This document shows positions 28,065 through 35,366 of a stretch of 38,617 nucleotides of DNA, in pieces; position 1 is the first letter of the stretch, and every line of letters begins with the position of its first letter. The notes under the pieces were generated by a model. That model did no database searches, was not told the DNA's origin, and saw nothing but the letters and a program-made list of their open reading frames with translations. The translations under genes and the position numbers were made by a program. Source of the stretch: AC-32 sp046726435 (GTDB lineage Bacteria; Actinomycetota; Thermoleophilia; Gaiellales; Gaiellaceae); assembly GCA_046726435.1 (NCBI GenBank), contig JBKPAM010000139.1, positions 1 through 38,617 of the forward strand, in the 5' to 3' direction.

Positions 28065-29557
28065 AGCTGATCTACGAGAAGTCGCAGCCAGGGCGTCGCG
28101 CCGGGCGCCCGCCGAGCCATGACCTACCCGTGCCCGAGCCGCCGGCGGAGCTGCGTCGCGCAGAACCGCCACGCCTGGCCGAGCTGGCGGAACCGGACCT
28201 CCTCCGGCACTTCACCGAGCTCTCGACGCAGAACTTCGGCATCGACACCGGCTTCTATCCGCTCGGCTCCTGCACGATGAAGCACAATCCCCGGGTCAAC
28301 GAGCGCCTCGCCGCCCTTCCCGGCTTCCGCGACCTCCACCCGCACCAGGACGAGGACGGTGCCCAGGGAGCGCTCCGCCTCTGCTGGGAGCTGCAGGAGG
28401 CCCTCGCGGAGATCACGGGCCTGCACGCCGTGTCGCTTCAGCCGGCGGCAGGCTCCCAGGGTGAGCTCACCGGGCTGCTGTTGATGCGCGCCTACTTCGG
28501 CGACCGCGGGGAGTCGGAGCAGCGCCGCAAGGTCGTGATTCCCGACACCGCCCACGGCACGAACCCCGCGAGCGTGACGATGGCCGGGTACGAGCTCACG
28601 CCCGTCAGGACAGATCGGCGCGGCAACATCGACGTGGACGACCTGCGCGGGAAGGTCGACGGGCGCACGGCCGGGCTGATGCTTACGAACCCCTCGACGC
28701 TCGGCCTCTTCGACGAGAACATCGAGCAGATCGCGGAGATCTTCCACGGCGCCGGCGCTCTCATGTACTACGACGGCGCGAACCTGAACGCCGTCTGCGG
28801 CATCTCGCGCCCGGGGGACATGGGCTTCGACATCGTCCACATCAACCTCCACAAGACGTTCGCGCAGCCCCACGGCGGTGGGGGCCCAGGCGGCGGTCCG
28901 ATCGCGGTCGCGGAGCGGCTCGAGCCGTTCCTGCCGGTTCCGGGGATCGTCCGCAAGGGAGAGCGCTACCGCTTCGATTACGACCGGCCGCAGACGATCG
29001 GCAAGGTACGCGGCTTCTTCGGGCCGTTCGGTGTCTTCGTTCGCTCGTACGCATTCATCCGTTCGTACGGGCCGCAGCTGCGCGAGATGTCGGAGGTGGC
29101 GGTGCTCAACGCCAACTACCTTCTCGCCCGCCTGCGTGAGGCCTACGAGCTTCCCTACGACCGGCTGTGCATGCACGAGTTCGTGCTCTCGGCGCGACGG
29201 CTGAAGCGCGAGCACGGCGTCAGCGCGCTGGACGTGGCAAAGCGGCTGATGGACTACGGCTTCCATCCGCCGACGATCTACTTCCCGCTTGTCGTGCCCG
29301 AGGCGTTGATGATCGAGCCGACCGAGACGGAGGCGAAGGAGACGTTGGACGCCTTTGCCGAGGCGATGCTCGCGATCGCGGACGAAGCGGTCGACGACCC
29401 CGAGCTCCCCAAGTCCGCTCCTCACGGGCGCGCGGTTGGACGGCTCGACGAGGTGCGGGCAGTCAAGCAGCTGGTCGTTCGGTACGGCTTCGAAGAGCAC
29501 CCCGATCCCGGCGCAGAGCCGGCCGAGGCGGTGGCCGAGGCTCCGAAGGGCGTCTGA
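28061..29557 (+). CDS. gcvPB: Glycine dehydrogenase (decarboxylating) subunit 2
   Basis: The product is 498 residues from GTG 28061 (GTGA overlap with gcvPA). It is the catalytic PLP half of the split P protein, which decarboxylates glycine onto the lipoyl arm of GcvH. FYPLGSCTMKHNPRVNE, LQPAAGSQGELTGLL, VVIPDTAHGTNPASV and YYDGANLNAV lead to INLHKTFAQPHGGGGPG, where K265 binds PLP. The C-terminal FHPPTIYFPLVVPEALMIEPTE is also conserved. The last ~20 residues are an Ala/Glu-rich tail. Its TGA shares a base with the next ATG. Confidence 0.97.
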   Translation: MKLIYEKSQPGRRAGRPPSHDLPVPEPPAELRRAEPPRLAELAEPDLLRHFTELSTQNFGIDTGFYPLGSCTMKHNPRVNERLAALPGFRDLHPHQDEDGAQGALRLCWELQEALAEITGLHAVSLQPAAGSQGELTGLLLMRAYFGDRGESEQRRKVVIPDTAHGTNPASVTMAGYELTPVRTDRRGNIDVDDLRGKVDGRTAGLMLTNPSTLGLFDENIEQIAEIFHGAGALMYYDGANLNAVCGISRPGDMGFDIVHINLHKTFAQPHGGGGPGGGPIAVAERLEPFLPVPGIVRKGERYRFDYDRPQTIGKVRGFFGPFGVFVRSYAFIRSYGPQLREMSEVAVLNANYLLARLREAYELPYDRLCMHEFVLSARRLKREHGVSALDVAKRLMDYGFHPPTIYFPLVVPEALMIEPTETEAKETLDAFAEAMLAIADEAVDDPELPKSAPHGRAVGRLDEVRAVKQLVVRYGFEEHPDPGAEPAEAVAEAPKGV

Positions 29558-30600
29558 TGATCGATCTCCGTTCCGACACCAAGACGAGGCCTACACCGGA
29601 GATGCGCGCGGCGATCGCCTCCGCCGAGGTGGGCGACGAGCAGCGCCGCGAGGACCCGACCGTCAATGAGCTCGAGCGCCGCGCGGCCGAGCTCCTCGGC
29701 CAGGGAGAGGCCGTCTACGTTCCGACCGCGACGATGGCGAACGAGATCGCCCTGAGCTGTCTCGGCGACCCTGGTGACGAGGTCGTGGCCGAAGAGAACT
29801 CGCACATCTTCGTCTCCGAGCTGGGCGGGCCGGCCGTGCACGCAGGGATGATGACGAGGCAGCTGCGTTGCCCCGCCGGTCGCTTTACCCCGGAGCAGCT
29901 CCGCGAGACCGTCCGCCGGACCGATCACTCGCACGTGCCCGCCACAAAGATCGTCTCCGTCGAGAACACCCACAACGCATCCGGCGGGCGGGTCTGGCAG
30001 CTCGACGAGCTCGAGGCGGTCGTCGGCACCGCACGAGAGCTGGAGCTGCGAGTGCACCTGGACGGCGCGCGCGTCCTCAACGCGGCGGTCGCCCTCGGAG
30101 TGCCGGCGGCCGAGATCGGCGGTCGCTTCGACACGGTCACGCTCTGCCTCTCCAAGGGGCTCGGCTGCCCGCTCGGCGCGTTGGTCGCGGGCTCGCCCGC
30201 CCTGATGGCGAAGGCGCGTCGGCTCAAGCACCTCTTCGGCGGCGCGATGCGGCAAGCCGGCATCGTGGCCGCTGCGGGCGTTTTTGCGCTCGAGCACAAC
30301 ATCGACCGTCTCGCGGAGGACCACGCGCGGGCAAGGCGGCTGGCAGAGGGCCTGCACGAGGCCGGCGTGCCGGTGAACCTCGAGCAGGTGGAGACGAACT
30401 TCGTCCAGGTCGACGTCGCGCCGCTGGGGCTGAGCACGGAGGAGGCGCTCGAACGGCTCGTGCAGCAGGGCGTTGGGCTCTCGATGACCATGCACCCGAC
30501 TCGGCTTCGCGCCGTGACGCACCTCGACATCGACGACGACGACGTCGAACACGCGGTCGAGCTGATTCCCCGCGCGCTTGGAGCCCTTGCCCGCGCCTGA
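29557..30600 (+). CDS. ltaE: Low-specificity L-threonine aldolase
   Basis: The product is 347 residues from ATG 29557 (TGATG overlap with gcvPB). It is a PLP enzyme that cleaves L-threonine or allo-threonine to glycine and acetaldehyde. Motifs: MIDLRSDTKTRPTPEMRAA, GDEQRREDPTVNELE, ENTHNASGGRVW, LHLDGAR-like VHLDGARVLNAAVALG and TLCLSKGLGCPLGALVAG, with PLP lysine K200. The end has MHPTRLRAVTHLDI. Co-translation with the glycine cleavage genes makes sense: threonine-derived glycine is the substrate of the complex, yielding one-carbon units. Confidence 0.96.
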   Translation: MIDLRSDTKTRPTPEMRAAIASAEVGDEQRREDPTVNELERRAAELLGQGEAVYVPTATMANEIALSCLGDPGDEVVAEENSHIFVSELGGPAVHAGMMTRQLRCPAGRFTPEQLRETVRRTDHSHVPATKIVSVENTHNASGGRVWQLDELEAVVGTARELELRVHLDGARVLNAAVALGVPAAEIGGRFDTVTLCLSKGLGCPLGALVAGSPALMAKARRLKHLFGGAMRQAGIVAAAGVFALEHNIDRLAEDHARARRLAEGLHEAGVPVNLEQVETNFVQVDVAPLGLSTEEALERLVQQGVGLSMTMHPTRLRAVTHLDIDDDDVEHAVELIPRALGALARA

Positions 30601-31927
30601 GCGCTTCCGGCGCCTCCTGTTGGAGGCGCAGACGGCGGGCCGGCTGCCGAGCCTGGCCGCGGCGGTGTTTCGCGGCACTGAGCTCCAGTGGAGCGAGGCG
30701 GTCGGGCTGGCCGACGTCGAGCAGGGAACCGACGCGACGCCCGACACGCAGTACGCCATCGCGTCGATCACGAAGACGTTCACCGCGGCGTCAGTGCTGC
30801 GGCTTGGCGACGAGGGCAGGCTCGAGCTCGACGACCCGCTCTCGAGCCACCTCCCCGAAGCGGCTCACGGGACGCCCACCCTCCGCCGCATGCTCTCCCA
30901 CGCGTCGGGACTGCAGCGCGAGCCTCCCGGAGAGATCTGGGAGACGCTCGAGTTCCCGGACGAGGAGGAGCTCTTGAGCAGGCTCGAGGAGGCGGAGCAG
31001 GTGCTCCCGCCAGCCGCGGCGTGGCACTACTCGAATCTCGCGTACGCGCTACTCGGCCAAGTTGTGGCGCGCGTGTCAGGCGTTCCGCTTCGGGACTACG
31101 TCGACGAGCACTTCCTCCGCCCGCTCGCGCTCGAGCGAACCACGTGGGGGCCGACGGAGCCCGCCGCGCTGCCGTACTTCGTCGAGCCATACTCGGATGC
31201 GGTGCGCCGCGAGCCGGTGCTCGAGCTCGGCGGAAAAGGCGGGGAGTCGGGCCTCTACAGCACGGTCGCGGATCTTGCCCGGTGGGGCGCATTCCTCTCC
31301 GAGCCGGACGAGTCGGTCCTCGCGGCGTCGAGCGTGGCGCAGATGCACGACGTCCAGGTGATGGCCGAGCGGGACTGGACGCTCGGTTGGGGGCTCGGGA
31401 TCGAGCTCTGGCGGCGCGGCGATCGGATCTTCGCTGGGCACACCGGCGGGTACCCCGGCTTCCTCTCGATCCTGGTCTACTCGCGCCCCGAGCGCATCGG
31501 TGCGGTCGTTCTGACGAACTCGGGCGGCTGGGAAAAGCTGGGCGCCACGGGACTGGATCTTGCGGAGGCGGCGCTGGAGGAACTGGCGCCCGATCCCGAG
31601 CACTGGGCGCCCGGGGAATCGCCACCGGAGGACATCCTTCCGTTGCTGGGGCGATGGTGGTCGGAGGGCTCGGAGACGACCTTCAGCTGGCGCCGAGGCA
31701 GGCTGGAAGCTCAGCTCGCGTCGGCGCCGGCCGGGAGAGAGCCGTCCGTCTTTGAGCCGGAGGGGGAGGATCGCTTCCGGACCGTGTCGGGACGAGAGCG
31801 GGGCGAAGTGCTGCGAGTGGTGCGGAACGACCGCGGCGAGGTCGAACGGCTCTACTGGGCAACGTATCCGTTTACCCGGGAGCCGGAGATCTTCGGCGCT
31901 CGCGCGCCCCTAGAGCCGTCCCCGTAG
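30578..31927 (+). CDS. Serine beta-lactamase-like hydrolase (class C/peptidase S12 family)
   Basis: The product is 449 residues from TTG 30578, overlapping ltaE by 23 bp. The catalytic S63-I-T-K66 lies in YAIASITKTFTAASVLRL, the Y151-S-N153 motif in WHYSNLAYALLGQVV, and HTGGYPGF replaces the KTG box as usual for this family. No signal peptide is visible, so the enzyme is probably cytoplasmic, an esterase or peptidase rather than a resistance enzyme. The C-terminal 110 residues form a second beta-rich domain (PLLGRWWSEGSETTFSWR onward) seen in S12 relatives. Why it sits behind the glycine genes is unclear. Confidence 0.9.
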   Translation: MEPLPAPERFRRLLLEAQTAGRLPSLAAAVFRGTELQWSEAVGLADVEQGTDATPDTQYAIASITKTFTAASVLRLGDEGRLELDDPLSSHLPEAAHGTPTLRRMLSHASGLQREPPGEIWETLEFPDEEELLSRLEEAEQVLPPAAAWHYSNLAYALLGQVVARVSGVPLRDYVDEHFLRPLALERTTWGPTEPAALPYFVEPYSDAVRREPVLELGGKGGESGLYSTVADLARWGAFLSEPDESVLAASSVAQMHDVQVMAERDWTLGWGLGIELWRRGDRIFAGHTGGYPGFLSILVYSRPERIGAVVLTNSGGWEKLGATGLDLAEAALEELAPDPEHWAPGESPPEDILPLLGRWWSEGSETTFSWRRGRLEAQLASAPAGREPSVFEPEGEDRFRTVSGRERGEVLRVVRNDRGEVERLYWATYPFTREPEIFGARAPLEPSP

Positions 31928-31967
31928 TTCGGTTCGCCCGGCCTCCTCCCCCGAGGCGAGCGTATCG
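31924..31967 (+). repeat. Dispersed repeat, copy B (44 bp)
   Basis: It matches 13817-13859 in the same orientation with three substitutions and one extra C. It begins within the last codons of the hydrolase gene and fills part of the 187-bp space to the convergent antiporter gene. The rest of this gap (31968-32114) contains GC-rich short palindromes but no gene or clear terminator. Confidence 0.7.
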
Positions 31968-32114
31968 GGGAGATCCGCGCGGTGTGTCACGAGACCGTCG
32001 CGGATGTGTGACGTTCGCGCCCGGGGGTTCAGCCAGTGCTTCGGCCAGCGCTTCGCCCGGGGCGGCCAGACAATCCGCGACCAGCTGGGCCAAGGCGGGG
32101 ACGGCGGGCCGGCC

Positions 32115-33167
32115 TCAGCGGTCGCCCGAGGCGTAGAACGCGACCGCGACCGCTCCGTAGACCGCGACGAGCAGCCAGCCCTTCCAGCGCCGGGCGCGGC
32201 CGTCGGCGATGACCAGCGCGACCAGTGCCGTCCCGCCGCCCATCGTGGCCAGCTCGATCGGCCGGAACGAGAGCGGCAGCGCGGGGCGTATGAGCCACGA
32301 CAGCAGCGCCACGGCGGGCGTCACGAGCAATGCCACCTGCGCGCTCGACGACACGGCGATCTCCGTGGCGAGCGGCATTTTCCCGCGCCTGGCGATCACG
32401 ATCGCGCCCCCGTGCTCGGCGGCGTTGCCGACGATCGCGACGATCACGGCCGCGATGAAGAACTCGGACAGGCCGGCGGACTCGGCGAAGGCGTGCAGCG
32501 AGTGCACGAGCGTCTCGCTGATCAACGCCGTCACGACGGTTGCCGCACCGAGCGCGATCAGCGCCACGGGCAGCGTCCAGCCTCCGCGAGCGACCTCGCC
32601 GCTTTCCTCGTGCAGCCGCTTGTGCCGCCGTAGCGAGCCGATCGTCACGGCGACGTAGAGCAGGAGCAAGACAACCGAGACTGGGATCGTCGCGACGGCA
32701 AGCGAGTGCCGCTCGGGGTCGCCGGACCAGCCGGGCACTGACGGCACGAGGAAGAGCAGGACCGCCGTCAACACGAGGCCGAGCTGAAGCAGGAGCGAGA
32801 AGCGGTCGAGCGGCTCCCGCTGCTCGTCGCCGCCGAAGACGAGGGCGAACCCGAGCACGAGCAGGACATTCGAGACGACGCTTCCGGCGAGCGAGCCCCG
32901 GACGACGTTCGGCAGCGACTCGTTGACGGCGAAGAGTGCGATGATCAGTTCGGGCGCGTTGCCGAAGCTCGCGTTCAGGAACCCGCCGATTCCAGGACCG
33001 GTGTGCTCGCCTGCGTGCTCGGTCGATTCCCCGATCAGCCACGCGAGCGGAACGAGCGACGCGGCCGAGGCGACGAACAGCACGGTGTCGCCGGTGTGGA
33101 AGACGTACCGGAGCAGGAGGGTGATCGGGGCCAGCACGAGCGACGCCCAGAGGAGCTTGCGGCCCAC
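32115..33167 (-). CDS. Ca2+/H+ (cation/proton) antiporter, CaCA/Cax family
   Basis: The product is 350 residues from GTG 33167. This start is preferred to GTG 33185 because a -10 box (33180-33175) lies seven bases upstream of it. Two homologous halves of about five membrane helices carry the alpha repeats: FLNASFGNAPELIIALFAV (GNAPE) and VAIVGNAAEHGGAIVIARRGKMPLATEIAVSSSAQVALLV (GNAAEH, given in part), the ion-binding sites of Cax exchangers. An acidic/His loop (ESTEHAGEHTG) precedes the first repeat. It probably expels Ca2+ or other cations in exchange for protons. Confidence 0.93.
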   Translation of the reverse strand: MGRKLLWASLVLAPITLLLRYVFHTGDTVLFVASAASLVPLAWLIGESTEHAGEHTGPGIGGFLNASFGNAPELIIALFAVNESLPNVVRGSLAGSVVSNVLLVLGFALVFGGDEQREPLDRFSLLLQLGLVLTAVLLFLVPSVPGWSGDPERHSLAVATIPVSVVLLLLYVAVTIGSLRRHKRLHEESGEVARGGWTLPVALIALGAATVVTALISETLVHSLHAFAESAGLSEFFIAAVIVAIVGNAAEHGGAIVIARRGKMPLATEIAVSSSAQVALLVTPAVALLSWLIRPALPLSFRPIELATMGGGTALVALVIADGRARRWKGWLLVAVYGAVAVAFYASGDR

Positions 33168-33173
33168 GGGGGC

Positions 33174-33180
33174 TAGCCTA
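33174..33180. promoter_or_regulatory. Symmetrical bidirectional -10 element of the antiporter/HAD pair
   Basis: Plus strand TAGCCT (33174-33179) ends eight bases before GTG 33188. Minus strand TAGGCT (33180-33175) ends seven bases before GTG 33167. One seven-base TAGCCTA core therefore serves leaderless starts in both directions. Confidence 0.55.
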
Positions 33181-33187
33181 ACCACCC

Positions 33188-33904
33188 GTGCTTGAGGCGG
33201 TTCTCTTCGACTGGGGCGACACCCTGATGCAGTTCGCGTACTCGCCCGAGCTAGTGAGCGCGGGTCACCGGGCGGGTCTCGAGGCGATCGGACGCGACGG
33301 GCTTCCGGACGCGGACGCGGTCACCGAGCGCTTCCGCGCCGAGTACGAGCCCCTCTTCTGGGTCCCCGGGACGATCGAGGAGATCGAGTACCCGGGCCTG
33401 GTGCGCGGTCTGCTCGGCGACCTCGGCGTCGAGATCGACGACGACGAGCTCATGCGCTTCCTCGAGGCCGAGCATCTCGCCTGGGATCCCGCCCGCATCC
33501 TCGCCGCGCACACCCACCCGCTGCTCGAGTCGCTGCGCGCGCGGGGCCTGAAGCTCGGGCTCGTCTCGAACGCCTTCGACCCGGGCTGGCTGCTGCACCG
33601 CGATCTCGAGCACATGGGCATCGAGCAGCGGCTCGACTTCAGCGTCTTCTCGTCCGAGGTCGGCACCCGGAAGCCGCACCCGGCGATCTTCCACCGCGCG
33701 CTCGAGGCGCTCGACGTCGAGCCCGAGCGTGCCCTCTTCGTCGGCGACCGCCTCTACGAGGACGTCCGCGGCGCCGCAGAGGTCGGGATGACGACCGTGC
33801 AGGCGCTCTGGTTCCGAGCCGACGAGCACCCCGACGGCGCCGAGCCGCACCACCAGGCGTTCACGCAGCTCGATGTGCTGAACGTCGCCCGCCGCCTCGC
33901 CTAG
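33188..33904 (+). CDS. HAD-superfamily hydrolase
   Basis: The product is 238 residues from GTG 33188. Motif I is VLFDWGDTLMQF (Asp nucleophile, then the second Asp two positions later in the DxxDT form), motif II GLVSNAFD, motif III RKPHPAIF, and motif IV FVGDRLYEDVRGAAEVGM. The four-helix cap (about 20-95) lies between motifs I and II, as in subfamily IA phosphatases such as phosphoglycolate or 2-haloacid types. The exact substrate cannot be told from sequence. It has no Shine-Dalgarno site and is divergent from the antiporter gene. Confidence 0.92.
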   Translation: MLEAVLFDWGDTLMQFAYSPELVSAGHRAGLEAIGRDGLPDADAVTERFRAEYEPLFWVPGTIEEIEYPGLVRGLLGDLGVEIDDDELMRFLEAEHLAWDPARILAAHTHPLLESLRARGLKLGLVSNAFDPGWLLHRDLEHMGIEQRLDFSVFSSEVGTRKPHPAIFHRALEALDVEPERALFVGDRLYEDVRGAAEVGMTTVQALWFRADEHPDGAEPHHQAFTQLDVLNVARRLA

Positions 33905-33929
33905 CCTCTCGAGGCGGGCTTGTCAAGTC

Positions 33930-33959
33930 TTGCGCAGGGCGGTGCGTTGTAACCACAAT
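33930..33959 (+). promoter_or_regulatory. Possible promoter of the cysteine-rich gene (TTGCGC-18-CACAAT)
   Basis: TTGCGC (33930-33935) and CACAAT (33954-33959) are 18 bases apart; the latter ends six bases before ATG 33966. The -10 match is weak. Confidence 0.3.
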
Positions 33960-33965
33960 CCATCC

Positions 33966-34385
33966 ATGGAGATACGCGAGCAGGCGGTCACTGAGCCGAC
34001 CGAGCTTCCGCTCCGCCCCCAGGACGAGGTCGAATGCCGCCGCTGCGGTGTCCACTGCGACAAGGTCGTACACCCCGGCGCCTGCCTCGAGCGAAGCTGT
34101 CCGTTCGTCTACTCGTACGAGGAGTTCGGCCACACGTACATGGGTTGCCTGATGAAGGTCTTCGACGTCGAGATCGACATCGACCTCCTACGGGCGGCCG
34201 AGAGGCGCAGCGGTGGCTTCGGCGCCGTGCGTGCAACCGCACCGGCCCTCCCGATGTGCCGCGTCGAGGTCGAGGGCTGCTACGAGAGCCGCGGCGACGA
34301 GCTCGGCTGCGTCAACCCCGAGTTCCACGAGCTGCCGGTCGGCGAGCCCTCTTTTCGCGTATTCGCGCAGATCGGCGCGTCCTAG
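33966..34385 (+). CDS. Cysteine-rich hypothetical protein
   Basis: The product is 139 residues with nine cysteines at 24, 27, 31, 40, 45, 61, 98, 105 and 115. The first five (C24-x2-C27-x3-C31 ... C40-x4-C45) form a compact cluster suited to zinc or iron-sulfur binding. The protein then has a predicted helix (DIDLLRAAER) and a beta-rich end. It has no membrane segment or signal peptide, so it should be cytoplasmic. I do not recognise a named family, but its conserved-looking composition and clean start make it a real gene. It converges on the endonuclease IV gene. Confidence 0.75.
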   Translation: MEIREQAVTEPTELPLRPQDEVECRRCGVHCDKVVHPGACLERSCPFVYSYEEFGHTYMGCLMKVFDVEIDIDLLRAAERRSGGFGAVRATAPALPMCRVEVEGCYESRGDELGCVNPEFHELPVGEPSFRVFAQIGAS

Positions 34386-34399
34386 AGAAATTACCTCGG

Positions 34400-35353
34400 C
34401 TACTTCGACCGTTTCGCCGGGCGCTTTCCCACGGACGCGCGAGCAGAGCCCGCGCGACCTGAGGTCGGCGTCGCCCGCGACGCCTTTGCGCGTGTTCGCC
34501 GAGATTCGCGCTTCGTAGCCCTCGCGTAGAGCTTCCTCAGTTTCGTCATCTGCTCGAGATCGGGGCCGTGCCCGTCGGTGCCCGGCACCTCGAGGTACGC
34601 GGGAAGCTCCTGGAACTTCGGGTGGGCGAGGAAGACGCCGAGCTTTTCCCCCATCAGCCCGTCGCCGATGTTGTCGTGCCGGTCGCGGTTCGAGCCGAGC
34701 GGCGTCTTCGAGTCGTTCACGTGCAGGCAGCGCAGGCGGTCGAGGCCGATCGTCTCGTCGAGCTGCTCGACCACGCGGTCGAGCTCGGCCGGATCGGTCA
34801 CGTCGTAGCCCGAGGCGTAGAGGTGACAGGAGTCCAGGCAGACGCCGAGCCGCGGGTGCCGGCCGGCCGCTTCATACAGCGCGGCCAGCTCCTCGAGCGA
34901 GCGGCCAATCGTGTCGCCGGTGCCGGCGGCGTTCTCCATGCAGAGCCACGTCGTCTCGTCGCACCGCTCCAGCGCGTGCGCGAGTGCCGGCACGACCCGT
35001 TCCAGGCTCGCTTCGAAGCCGGCGCCCTGGTGCGAGCCGACGTGGAAGACGACGGTCTCGGCCCCGATCGCGCAGGCCGTGTCCACCGTCGAGCAGAGCG
35101 TCGCCGTGCTCTTCTCGTAGAAGTCCTTTTTCGGGCTCGCGAGGTTGAGGAGGTAGACCGCGTGGATCGAGGCGGCATCGATGCCGAGCTCCTCTCGCCG
35201 CCTGCGAAACGCCTCGAGGTCGGCGGGGTCGTGCTGGGGGAAGCGCCAGGTACGCGGGCTCTGCGCAAAGAGCTGGACCGCGTCCATGCCGAACTCGGCC
35301 GCGTTGTCGAGCGCCTTCTTGATTCCGCCCGAGCAGTGACCGCCGAGGAGCAC
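34400..35353 (-). CDS. nfo: Endonuclease IV (AP endonuclease Nfo) with a basic tail
   Basis: The product is 317 residues from GTG 35353. This start is chosen because LLGGHCSGGIKKALDNAAEFG begins the fold and a TAGCGT box ends seven bases upstream. It is a TIM barrel with three zinc ions. Ligands visible: His in GGHCS, His in IHAVYLLNLASP, His in VFHVGSH, Glu in CMENAAG, Asp and His in CLDSCHLYASG, His in CLHVNDSK, Asp and His in RDRHDNIGDG, and Glu in YLEVPG. It cuts DNA 5' to abasic sites. The last 40 residues are Lys/Arg/Ala/Ser-rich, like a histone tail. The frame continues upstream into the glycosylase only because of an apparent 1-nt loss. Confidence 0.92.
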   Translation of the reverse strand: MLLGGHCSGGIKKALDNAAEFGMDAVQLFAQSPRTWRFPQHDPADLEAFRRRREELGIDAASIHAVYLLNLASPKKDFYEKSTATLCSTVDTACAIGAETVVFHVGSHQGAGFEASLERVVPALAHALERCDETTWLCMENAAGTGDTIGRSLEELAALYEAAGRHPRLGVCLDSCHLYASGYDVTDPAELDRVVEQLDETIGLDRLRCLHVNDSKTPLGSNRDRHDNIGDGLMGEKLGVFLAHPKFQELPAYLEVPGTDGHGPDLEQMTKLRKLYARATKRESRRTRAKASRATPTSGRAGSARASVGKRPAKRSK

Positions 35354-35360
35354 GCGACGG

Positions 35361-35366
35361 ACGCTA
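35361..35366 (-). promoter_or_regulatory. Leaderless -10 box (TAGCGT) of nfo, containing the glycosylase stop codon
   Basis: On the minus strand TAGCGT ends seven bases before GTG 35353. Its first three bases are the TAG stop of the restored glycosylase frame. Confidence 0.5.

Noticed and set aside
33168..33185. Antiporter start at GTG 33185
   Set aside because: It would leave only two bases between divergent start codons and no upstream -10 box. GTG 33167 has one at the right distance.
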